Shown: positions 1-6,661 of the stretch, piece after piece
Layout of the letters: each line of letters opens with the position of its first letter
Position numbering within the stretch: the first letter of the stretch is position 1
NCBI GenBank assembly: GCA_964639535.1
Contig: CAZXDV010000037.1
Location: 1 to 16,653 of the forward strand
DNA: 16,653 nucleotides
DNA from: WLWS01 sp964639535
GTDB lineage: Bacteria > Pseudomonadota > Gammaproteobacteria > Eutrophobiales > Eutrophobiaceae
Direction: 5' to 3'
Position numbers and translations under genes: made by a program
The notes under the pieces: generated by a model
What the model was told of the DNA's origin: nothing
The model's input: the letters and a program-made list of their open reading frames with translations, nothing else
Database searches by the model: none

Positions 1-868
1 AATCGCGCTTGTTCTGCATGTATATGAGGCTGGTAATTTGTTCGGAAACCAGGCCCATCAGGAAAATGGTCATCGCGGTGGTGAACAGCAGGGCGCTCAT
101 ATTGGTGAAACGACCGGCAGTTATGTAGGTATACATGTAATACCCGATACCGGTGGTGAAAATCATGCCGCTCACGGGCAGGAAAATCTTCAACGGGGAA
201 TAGAGGGTGCCAATCTTGAACAGGATCATCAGGAACCTCACACCATCCCTGAATAACTTGATGTGGCTTTTGCCGATCCTTTTCTCTGCCTTGATTGGTA
301 CATAGGTCACAGAATAGCCTGAACGAAAAAAAGCCATAGTAGAAGTCGTGGGGTAGGAAAAACCATTGGGCAGTAAATGCAAAATTTCCTTGAAACACGA
401 AGCCCTGACTGCACGCAGTCCCGAAGTCAGGTCATAGATCTTACGACCTACAATAAAGGAGGCAAAAACATTGTAAAACGTATTGGCAAGCAATCGCGCA
501 GTACTCGCGTGACTGTCCCTTGACCTGGCTCCCACTGCCATATCGTAGCCGGCATCCAGTTCCCTGATTAACTTCTCAACATCCTCGGCCCTGTGCTGCC
601 CGTCCGCATCCATGAACACGATATATTCTGATTCGCTTGCGCGGGCGCCGGCCTTGATCGCGGCACCGTTACCCATGGAATAGGGATGATGAATGGTGAT
701 TGCCTTTTCCAGGCTTTCCGTCATTGCCCCCGTGCCATCTTCAGAACCATCATCAACGAGGATAAGCTGGTACCCGGGGTAGCGCTCCTCCAGGCTCGGC
801 AGCAACTTCTCCAGTCCCGCGGCCTCGTTCTTGGCCGGAATAACAATGCTTACTTTGGTGTCTTGCAT
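1..868 (-). CDS. Family 2 glycosyltransferase, polyprenyl-phosphate sugar synthase type (3' end cut off by the window)
   Basis: The minus strand is open from an ATG at 868 to the left edge, giving 289 codons without a stop. The start reads MQDTKVSIVIPAKNEA. A nucleotide-binding VDDGSEDGT lies near residues 38-46, a catalytic metal-binding DAD at 87-89 (MDADGQH), and the DPM-type DLTSGLR and RIGKSHIK stretches follow. Two hydrophobic segments lie near residues 222-240 and 256-280, so it is a GT2 domain with a C-terminal membrane hairpin. Relatives of this shape (Dpm1, GtrB, ArnC) transfer a sugar from a nucleotide sugar to polyprenyl phosphate at the inner face of the cytoplasmic membrane. Which sugar is used cannot be read. 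It starts 4 bases after the stop of the upstream GT-C gene, so the two are co-transcribed and possibly coupled. I infer that it supplies the lipid-linked sugar used by the neighbouring membrane proteins. Only a short C-terminal tail should be missing. Confidence 0.85.
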   Translation of the reverse strand, partial: MQDTKVSIVIPAKNEAAGLEKLLPSLEERYPGYQLILVDDGSEDGTGAMTESLEKAITIHHPYSMGNGAAIKAGARASESEYIVFMDADGQHRAEDVEKLIRELDAGYDMAVGARSRDSHASTARLLANTFYNVFASFIVGRKIYDLTSGLRAVRASCFKEILHLLPNGFSYPTTSTMAFFRSGYSVTYVPIKAEKRIGKSHIKLFRDGVRFLMILFKIGTLYSPLKIFLPVSGMIFTTGIGYYMYTYITAGRFTNMSALLFTTAMTIFLMGLVSEQITSLIYMQNKRD

Positions 869-872
869 GGCA

Positions 873-2798
873 TCAGTTTACCATTTCTTCTTTCAATGTC
901 GCGGCCCGCTGCCGCGCCTCGTTGATGAATTTCACATGAACATCAAATTTATCATTCTCTTCCAACAGCTGGATTACCAGTAACATTTCTTCCTTCATGT
1001 TCATTTTTTCGTAGTACAGTGCCATTGTGCGCAGGTCATCGACCACCGAATAAACCGCCAGCGCCTGCTTTAGCACCTCGATGGCAGCGAGGTAATCCCC
1101 CCTGTAATCGGCAAGAAAGCGGGCGTAATCGACAAGTACCGACCTTTTAAAATATCCGTAGACATTTTGATTCTCTGAAACTGACCTGACCATCAAAAGG
1201 TAGCTGTTTTCATCCAGCAGGCAGTCTCCGTTTATATAGCAATTGGTATAAGTCTCGAAAATGTTGGCCATGCCGACGTTGAACCTGCATGTTTTCAGAT
1301 CTTCAATGAGTTGCGATACCAACTCTTTGGGTGGTTCTGTACCCGTCTGCATGTAAACCTGGATGGCGCCCATTTTTCCGCTCATGTCGTTGAAAGGGAG
1401 CGTTTCTATCTGGCGAAAATAATGCACCGCCAGGTCGCGGTACTTGTCCCTCTCCTCGCCCGGCTCTGTCACGATAGCGTAGGCCTTTAGAATCTGGCCG
1501 GCGCGATAATTTGCCCGGGGTGATCCGGGGTTATTTATTGCTTCTATCAGCTGCATACGGCTATCTGAGGACCAGGTATGGCTCAGTGACCGGGTTGATG
1601 CAGTAAACCCAAGCAGGAATACCGCCGCGAGGGCGTATAAATACCTGGAATACTTTTTCAACCAGTGATGGGCAGCAAGTGTGAATGCCAGTAGCAACCC
1701 GATACATGGCAGGTAATTCCGATGGAAGAACTTCAACTCAAGGCCGTAAACCGTCGACTCGGGAATGTGTCCGGCAAAAAACCACAGGATCCCCAGGCAT
1801 ACCAGTGGCAAAAGCTTTCTGATGGCGAATGCCGCAGCCAGTAACAGGATAAGAACCACGAGGCTGGCCAGGGTGGAAGAAGGACTTAACAGCGATTCGG
1901 ACACCAGGAAGCTATCCTGGTAGACCCCCATGTAACGTGAATCGGGAACCACGGTTTTAATAATGTAATCCAGGACTATCCTGAATTCAGTCATGAGGCG
2001 ATGAATCGGTCCAAAGGTCCTCACTTCGTAGGCAGCGGTAATAAAGGAGGGCTTGTATATTACGTATGCCAGGGCCCCGAACCAGGGTGCAGCAAGTATC
2101 GACCATAGCCCGACCAGGGAACGAAACTCCATGCTGGAGTTAACCCGGAATTTAAATACCAGCCATTCGACCAGGAAAATATAAAGGCTGAGGACAACGG
2201 CAATTTCTTTTGTAAAAAGACCCAGCGCCCATGACACGAGTAGTGCAGCAACCAGCAGCAGGGTATTACGGTCAAAACGCTGGCACTCGCGGATCTTTAT
2301 GTAAATACATATCGCAACAAGTACAAACGTGCTTGAAAGGGAAGTCATGCGCTGCACGATGTAGGCCACCGCGGTGACATTGATTGGATGAATCAACCAT
2401 AGCGTGCTGACAACGAGAGCAAGGTTTCTTGATTCGCGCCTGTCCTGGTAGCCGGAATGATGCAGCAGGCGACCCAGGACGAAAAACACGAGACAGGCGT
2501 TGAACAAATGTATAAGTAGATTGGTGACCTTCATCCAGAAGGTCGACATGCCCGTGGACAGGTAGTTAAAGGCAAAGCTAATCATCGCCACCGGGCGTCG
2601 CAGCGGACCACTGTGGCTGCTGAAGGCCGCCTGCTGCAGGTTGTCCAGGCTCAGCGATTCTATCTTCAGCAGGTCATTATTTGCGATGTTCGCCTTGTCA
2701 TCAAAGAGGAACCCGCCACCAAGCGCAGGGTAGTAAGCCCATGTACAGAGTAATAATGGTATTACAAGTATTAACCTGGAATGGAATGAGCTGGTCAT
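873..2798 (-). CDS. TMTC/PMT-like GT-C membrane glycosyltransferase with TPR-like tail, downstream of pilin
   Basis: 641 residues from the ATG at 2798. The frame is open further up to a TTG at 2825, but that TTG sits inside the pilin terminator stem, so I prefer the ATG. The protein begins with a membrane segment (about 9-28), then an outside loop with FDDKANI (FDD at 32-34) and an RRP motif at 67-69 followed by SFAFNYL. KVTNLLIHLFNA comes next. About ten further hydrophobic segments run to about residue 410, with KE after LFT and a late HRNYLP motif. The last 200 or so residues are soluble and look helical, TPR-like. This order matches the TMTC/PMT group of GT-C enzymes, which take a sugar from a polyprenyl-phosphate donor and O-link it to Ser/Thr outside the membrane. 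It is a clear paralogue of the protein at 3520-5325. Its position between a pilin and a GT2 gene suggests pilin glycosylation. The exact substrate and activity are inferred, and I see no recognised gene name. No good ribosome-binding site is visible. Confidence 0.72.
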   Translation of the reverse strand: MTSSFHSRLILVIPLLLCTWAYYPALGGGFLFDDKANIANNDLLKIESLSLDNLQQAAFSSHSGPLRRPVAMISFAFNYLSTGMSTFWMKVTNLLIHLFNACLVFFVLGRLLHHSGYQDRRESRNLALVVSTLWLIHPINVTAVAYIVQRMTSLSSTFVLVAICIYIKIRECQRFDRNTLLLVAALLVSWALGLFTKEIAVVLSLYIFLVEWLVFKFRVNSSMEFRSLVGLWSILAAPWFGALAYVIYKPSFITAAYEVRTFGPIHRLMTEFRIVLDYIIKTVVPDSRYMGVYQDSFLVSESLLSPSSTLASLVVLILLLAAAFAIRKLLPLVCLGILWFFAGHIPESTVYGLELKFFHRNYLPCIGLLLAFTLAAHHWLKKYSRYLYALAAVFLLGFTASTRSLSHTWSSDSRMQLIEAINNPGSPRANYRAGQILKAYAIVTEPGEERDKYRDLAVHYFRQIETLPFNDMSGKMGAIQVYMQTGTEPPKELVSQLIEDLKTCRFNVGMANIFETYTNCYINGDCLLDENSYLLMVRSVSENQNVYGYFKRSVLVDYARFLADYRGDYLAAIEVLKQALAVYSVVDDLRTMALYYEKMNMKEEMLLVIQLLEENDKFDVHVKFINEARQRAATLKEEMVN

Positions 2799-2807
2799 AT
2801 TTCGGAC

Positions 2808-2840
2808 AAAAAAAATGCCCCGCAAAAATTGCGGGGCATT
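2808..2840 (-). terminator. Strong Rho-independent terminator of the pilin gene
   Basis: A perfect 12-bp inverted repeat, AATGCCCCGCAA at 2814-2825 and its complement at 2829-2840, encloses a 3-base loop. On the minus strand it is followed by a run of T (plus-strand A at 2808-2815). It lies 35 bases after the pilin stop codon. The T run ends only 9 bases before the ATG of the next gene, so that gene must be reached by read-through from the pilin promoter or from an unseen internal promoter. Confidence 0.92.
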
Positions 2841-2875
2841 CCAATCACAAAAAACTGATTGTTTACGCTGGATGC

Positions 2876-3286
2876 TTACTTACAGGAAGCGGGCATCAGC
2901 TTTGAAGGTGTACCGGAACAATCCCAGGTAACAACACCGGTGTTGGTGTCAAGAGACGGGGTCAGTGTCAGGGTCACGCTACCTGGAATGGAAGCACTAC
3001 CGTTAACTGTAATCAGACCGTTCGCACTCACGTTACTTGAGGTAGCCACGTGCTGTCCGGAAGTGTTGATAGACAGACCGTTACCTGCACCAGTCAGGGT
3101 ACCCTGTACCTGTGCAAACTCAGCAATGTTAATCTTTGCGTCAGCACCGGCCAGGATCAGCTCGGATACTTTTGCACGGTTGGTGTAGTCCTGGTAGGCG
3201 GGAAGCGCTACGGCGGCCAGAATACCGATAATCGCAACAACGATCATCAGCTCGATGAGGGTAAAACCCTTTTGAAGTGTATTCAT
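2876..3286 (-). CDS. pilA: Type IV major pilin precursor (type IVa)
   Basis: 136 residues from the ATG at 3286. A GGAG-type ribosome-binding site lies 9 bases upstream; the longer frame to 3301 begins with a TTG that overlaps this site and is rejected. The leader MNTLQKG is a seven-residue class III signal peptide cut after Gly7 by the prepilin peptidase PilD. The mature chain starts FTLIELMIVVAIIGILAAVA, with the conserved Glu5 needed for assembly, and would be 129 residues. Two cysteines (123 and 135 of the precursor, 11 residues between) should form the C-terminal disulfide D-loop. Residues 62-120 are very rich in Ser/Thr (20 of 59) and nearly free of charge. The last residue is Lys, so the terminal-Ser glycosylation known for some Pseudomonas pilins cannot apply. 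Length and the short leader fit a major pilin rather than a minor one. It has its own sigma-54 type promoter and terminator and lies between two GT-C paralogues. Confidence 0.95.
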   Translation of the reverse strand: MNTLQKGFTLIELMIVVAIIGILAAVALPAYQDYTNRAKVSELILAGADAKINIAEFAQVQGTLTGAGNGLSINTSGQHVATSSNVSANGLITVNGSASIPGSVTLTLTPSLDTNTGVVTWDCSGTPSKLMPASCK

Positions 3287-3357
3287 TATGTCACTCTCCA
3301 AGTGTTATAAAATGTAAAACGTATTGTACAAGACGTTAAGTCACGCATAGCTGGTAA

Positions 3358-3373
3358 AGCACAGAATGTGCCA
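3358..3373 (-). promoter_or_regulatory. Sigma-54 (RpoN) -24/-12 promoter of pilA
   Basis: The minus strand reads TGGCACATTCTGTGCT. The -24 TGGCAC is perfect. The -12 element is GTGCT instead of TTGCA/T, and the GG and GC dinucleotides are spaced exactly as in the consensus. Transcription should start near 3347, leaving a leader of about 60 bases before the pilin ATG. RpoN with PilR drives pilin genes in Pseudomonas, and pilS-pilR lie a little upstream on the same strand, which supports the call. Confidence 0.8.
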
Positions 3374-3486
3374 GACCCACCCACGGAACCATGTCCAGGG
3401 TCAGCAAACTGATTCTAACCAGCTGTTTTATAACATATTAATTAATACGCCTGGCACCAGGGGAGCGCGCCTGGCATAGGCCAGCC

Positions 3487-3544
3487 TGTCACCTTTTCCA
3501 GCAAAAGTGACAATTTTTGTCAGTTTTTTTGAAAAATTTTGTCA
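3487..3544 (-). promoter_or_regulatory. Candidate PilR enhancer: cluster of TGTCA boxes
   Basis: On the plus strand TGTCA occurs at 3487-3491, 3518-3522 and 3540-3544, the last two 22 bp (two helical turns) apart. An inverted copy at 3508-3513 makes the perfect palindrome TGACAA-TTT-TTGTCA (3508-3522). A 13-base direct repeat, TTTTGTCAGTTTT, lies at 3515-3527 and 3537-3549. The cluster is about 140-197 bases upstream of the predicted pilin start point, a normal enhancer distance for a sigma-54 activator. PilR sites described in Pseudomonas contain TGTC cores. The cluster overlaps the last codons of the upstream GT-C gene. AT-rich DNA at 3425-3447 between enhancer and promoter could bend, for example with IHF. 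Assignment to PilR is inference. Confidence 0.5.
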
Positions 3545-5325
3545 GTTTTCCCGGCTTCGCTCAGCAGGTATGCGGCGCCGTCACCGCCGGCATCGGCCAG
3601 CACGCGGAGTCTATCCATGGCCTCTTCCTCCCTGTCCAGCAATATCAGCATGCCGACCAGGTAATAATCCAGGTTCCAGAGTTGAGCAACAGACAGGCTT
3701 CCATCGACCCGCCGTGCATCGGTCCATGCTAACAGCGGTTCAAGAATTTTCTCGAGCTCAATAAAGTCACAGCGACGTTCCCCGTAAGTGCTTAGAAAGA
3801 TGTCCATCGCATTGGATGTCAGGTGCGGCTTGAACAGGTTGATGTCATTGTTGAATAGCTGGTACTCAATTGCCGGTATACCCTGCCCGAGTTCGCAATA
3901 GAGGTAATAGCGCTGAATCTTTAGCGGCATGGCAAACCTGGGACGCGCATTGATGATTGCACCATTTACCTGCAGCGCCGTGTTGATATCCCCCTGCCTT
4001 ACCAGGCGCCCTGACATCTCAAGGTTAAGACGAACCGAGTAAGGGTGATGCTTGTAAGCATTTAACAGGATTGCATCGTATGAGGACCAGGTTCGCGATT
4101 GAAAAAAACTGGCATGGACCAGGAACGCCGTATAAACACAAAACACGAGTATACCGAGACTTGGATTCAGCCTGGGCCACGCGAACAGGCGCAGGATACC
4201 CGTGACAGCCAGTACCACGCCGATGGAAGGAAAATAGTTCCTGTGGCGATAAAATATCTCCAGCGGAATGATCGTGCTTTCCAGGGTATGTGCCATGAAA
4301 AAAAACAGGACCCCCAGTGAAATTAACCTGTTCCGCGTTTTTAAATTCACCAGTGCAAACAGCGAAAGTGCGGCGATGAGAAAAACCGAAAACAGCGTTC
4401 TAATTTCAAACAGGCTTTTTTGAACCAGGACATCATCACGAAAAATACCGGTCTCGGTAAAAAATGGCAGGAAGGACTCGCGCAGGTAATGGAAAATCAC
4501 GCTGGACTGGGTCAGCAGTCGTTCCTGCATGGTATAGGAACGCGCCGAGTAGTCGATATAACCTGCCTGTTGAAGATAAAACAACGATGCAATGCCAAGA
4601 GGTATACCCAACAATGCTCCCCAGCGGGCCAGCATGCCAGGCTTTAAGGTGTCAAAAAGGCAGGCTTCGAGGAAAAGCAGCACCAGCGGTAATACCAGCC
4701 CATTTTCCTTGCTCAGTACTGCAAGCACCCAGCAAAGCACAACTACAAGTGACCATCCAATCACCGCCGGGCCGGTTCGGTTTATCAAGCTACGCAGGTG
4801 TATGTAAGCCAGGCAGGCAGCAAGCATGGAGGTGGTAGCCAGTAGCGTCGCGCGTTGAATGACGTAGAGCACGGTTTCAGTGTTAACCGGGTTAAGCATC
4901 CACAGCGCGGTTGCAGCCAGGGCAAGAAAAGCAGCGGAGTCCGGGTTACCGGCGAGCCGAAATATGTTTGCCAGTAGCAGGTATAGCAACAGGGCATTAA
5001 CAAGATGAATCGCCAGGTTAAGCAATTTCATTTCCCGGACTTCCAGCGAGTCACCCATGACACGCTGCATGGCAAAACTCGCCATGGTCACCGGCCGCCC
5101 GAGAGGGCCACCCTGGTTTTCAAGAATTGCCGTACGATACTCAGGTTCATCACCCAGTAACGGCCCCAGGTTTCGATGATCGTCATGAACGAGCGGCCCT
5201 GTCATGCCCGGCCAGAGAGCAATGCAGGCTAGAACCATTATCAACGCAAGTAGGGCTGCCGGAATGGCTGAAAGTAAGGGTTTTAATAGCAGGCCCTGCC
5301 CGTGCAGGGTGCTTTGCCGGTTCAT
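3520..5325 (-). CDS. TMTC/PMT-like GT-C membrane glycosyltransferase, upstream of pilin and coupled to pilR
   Basis: I take the ATG at 5325, which overlaps the pilR stop as ATGA and gives 601 residues. The frame is open 28 codons further, to 5409, but that would run 88 bases into pilR. A membrane segment spans about 16-38, then HDDHRNL (HDD at 47-49), GPLGRP (GRP at 76-78), KLLNLAIHLVNA, LNPVNTETVLYVIQRAT, LSKENG and a late RHRNYFPSIG. Around ten hydrophobic segments are followed by a soluble tail of about 190 residues that looks TPR-like. Each motif has a partner in the same order in the protein at 873-2798, so the two are paralogues, though clearly diverged. GT-C enzymes of this kind use polyprenyl-phosphate sugars outside the membrane. 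Co-translation with PilR and position just before the pilin suggest pilin modification, which is inferred. An unrelated membrane role with peptide-binding TPRs is the alternative. Confidence 0.72.
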   Translation of the reverse strand: MNRQSTLHGQGLLLKPLLSAIPAALLALIMVLACIALWPGMTGPLVHDDHRNLGPLLGDEPEYRTAILENQGGPLGRPVTMASFAMQRVMGDSLEVREMKLLNLAIHLVNALLLYLLLANIFRLAGNPDSAAFLALAATALWMLNPVNTETVLYVIQRATLLATTSMLAACLAYIHLRSLINRTGPAVIGWSLVVVLCWVLAVLSKENGLVLPLVLLFLEACLFDTLKPGMLARWGALLGIPLGIASLFYLQQAGYIDYSARSYTMQERLLTQSSVIFHYLRESFLPFFTETGIFRDDVLVQKSLFEIRTLFSVFLIAALSLFALVNLKTRNRLISLGVLFFFMAHTLESTIIPLEIFYRHRNYFPSIGVVLAVTGILRLFAWPRLNPSLGILVFCVYTAFLVHASFFQSRTWSSYDAILLNAYKHHPYSVRLNLEMSGRLVRQGDINTALQVNGAIINARPRFAMPLKIQRYYLYCELGQGIPAIEYQLFNNDINLFKPHLTSNAMDIFLSTYGERRCDFIELEKILEPLLAWTDARRVDGSLSVAQLWNLDYYLVGMLILLDREEEAMDRLRVLADAGGDGAAYLLSEAGKTDKIFQKN

Positions 5326-6656
5326 TTCTTGATGTTCAGCTTTTGCAGGCGATACCTGAGTTGCCGAAAACTCAGTCCCAGCTTCTTCGCGGCTGCGGTT
5401 CGATTCCACTGGGTATCTTCAAGGGCATCCATGATCCTTTGCCTTTCTACCTCGTCGAGATAGGTATTGAGCTGCCCGGTATTTTCTTTGTCCCCGTCGA
5501 GCATCGAGCCCGATTCACTCACCTGTTGTGGAATGTCCAGGTCATCCTCGGAAATCTCCTCTCCATCACTGAGTGCCACTGCCCTTTCGATGATGTTTTC
5601 AAGTTCCCGAATATTTCCAGGGAATTCATAGGATTCAAGGGCCGCCAGCGCACCACTCGTCAAACGCCTGGCCCGGGTGTCATTTACTGCGGAAATCTTG
5701 TTCAAAATATAGCCGGCGAGTCCTGCTATGTCTTCCTTGCGCTCTCGCAGGGGCGGCACATTCAGCTCGATAACATTGATCCTGTAATACAGGTCCTGCC
5801 TGAAATCACCATCGTGCACAAGGCGGGACAGGTTCTTGTGTGTCGCGCTGAGTATACGAACATCAACCGGTATCTCGTGGGTATCCCCTATTGGCCTGAT
5901 ACTTTTCTCCTGCACCGCTCGTAAAAGCTTCACCTGCATATGCAAAGGCAACTCGGCAACTTCGTCAAGAAAGATAGAGCCCCCGTCCGCCGCCTGGAAA
6001 AAGCCGGCCTTGTCGGAACTTGCACCGGTGAAACTACCCTTCTTGTGCCCGAAAAATTCACTTTCCATGAGGTCCTCCGGAATAGCACCGCAGTTCACCG
6101 GTATAAAAGGTTTTTCGGCCCTCGGCCCAATCCTGTGAATCATTCGCGCAACCAGTTCCTTACCAGTTCCTGATTCACCGCCGATGCACACGGGGGCCTG
6201 GCTACGTGATAAGCGTGCGATCTTTGCACGTAATTCTTCTATGGCCACGCTGTTACCGACAAAATCCTCCTGTGGACTTCCGGTTCGTGTACCGGACAAT
6301 TTCAGGGCACTGTTAATAAGCGTACGTAGCAGGCCAAGATCGATAGGTTTGCTTAAAAAATCAAAGGCACCGGCCTTGAGTGACTGAATTGCTGTCTCCA
6401 TGTTGCCATGGGCCGTGATAACTGCGACCGGCATGCCGGGCCATTTATCCTGCACGTAGGAAACCAGGCTGATGCCATCGCCATCGGGCAAGCGCATGTC
6501 AGTCAGGCAAATATCAAAGGAACTTTCATCAAGGGACGACTTGGCTGCGGCAATGTCGCCAACACAGGTGCATTGAATATCCATCCTGTTTAGCGTGATT
6601 TCGAGTAGCTCCCGAATATCGGGTTCGTCATCAATTATTAGGGCGGTAAATGCCAT
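5322..6656 (-). CDS. pilR: Type IV pilus response regulator, sigma-54 dependent activator
   Basis: 444 residues with the three-part NtrC-family layout. The receiver domain (1-120) has the acidic pocket IDDE at 8-11, phospho-acceptor Asp53, Thr81 and Lys103. The AAA+ domain has Walker A GESGTGKE at 160-167, the sigma-54 contact loop GSFTGA at 207-212 (Ser in place of the usual Ala), Walker B SIFLDE and an arginine-rich PPLRERKED segment. The C-terminal helix-turn-helix NRTAAAKKLGLSFRQLRYRL ends in the SFRQLRYRLQKL pattern typical of PilR. Phosphorylated PilR binds upstream of pilin promoters and lets RpoN polymerase open them; a matching promoter lies at 3358-3373. It starts 5 bases after the pilS stop and its own stop overlaps the next start (ATGA). 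No strong ribosome-binding site is seen, consistent with translational coupling to pilS. Confidence 0.95.
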   Translation of the reverse strand: MAFTALIIDDEPDIRELLEITLNRMDIQCTCVGDIAAAKSSLDESSFDICLTDMRLPDGDGISLVSYVQDKWPGMPVAVITAHGNMETAIQSLKAGAFDFLSKPIDLGLLRTLINSALKLSGTRTGSPQEDFVGNSVAIEELRAKIARLSRSQAPVCIGGESGTGKELVARMIHRIGPRAEKPFIPVNCGAIPEDLMESEFFGHKKGSFTGASSDKAGFFQAADGGSIFLDEVAELPLHMQVKLLRAVQEKSIRPIGDTHEIPVDVRILSATHKNLSRLVHDGDFRQDLYYRINVIELNVPPLRERKEDIAGLAGYILNKISAVNDTRARRLTSGALAALESYEFPGNIRELENIIERAVALSDGEEISEDDLDIPQQVSESGSMLDGDKENTGQLNTYLDEVERQRIMDALEDTQWNRTAAAKKLGLSFRQLRYRLQKLNIKK

Positions 6657-6661
6657 ATCAA

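Noticed and set aside
2799..2825. Upstream TTG start (2825) for the GT-C gene after the pilin
   Set aside because: It lies inside the terminator stem and adds nine residues before an ATG that begins a normal membrane-protein N-terminus.
3287..3301. Longer pilin start at TTG 3301
   Set aside because: It overlaps the GGAG ribosome-binding site; the ATG at 3286 gives a standard seven-residue leader ending in Lys-Gly.
3452..3466. TGGCAC-N8-GC sigma-54-like match on the plus strand
   Set aside because: The -12 element is GAGC, a poor match, and no plus-strand gene follows, only the antisense of the GT-C gene.
5326..5409. 28-codon N-terminal extension of the upstream GT-C gene
   Set aside because: It would overlap pilR by 88 bases with a polar, charged sequence; the ATGA start at 5325 fits the coupling used elsewhere in the operon.
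5127..5924. 265-codon plus-strand open frame across pilR and the GT-C gene
   Set aside because: It lies opposite two well-supported genes and its translation shows no family features.
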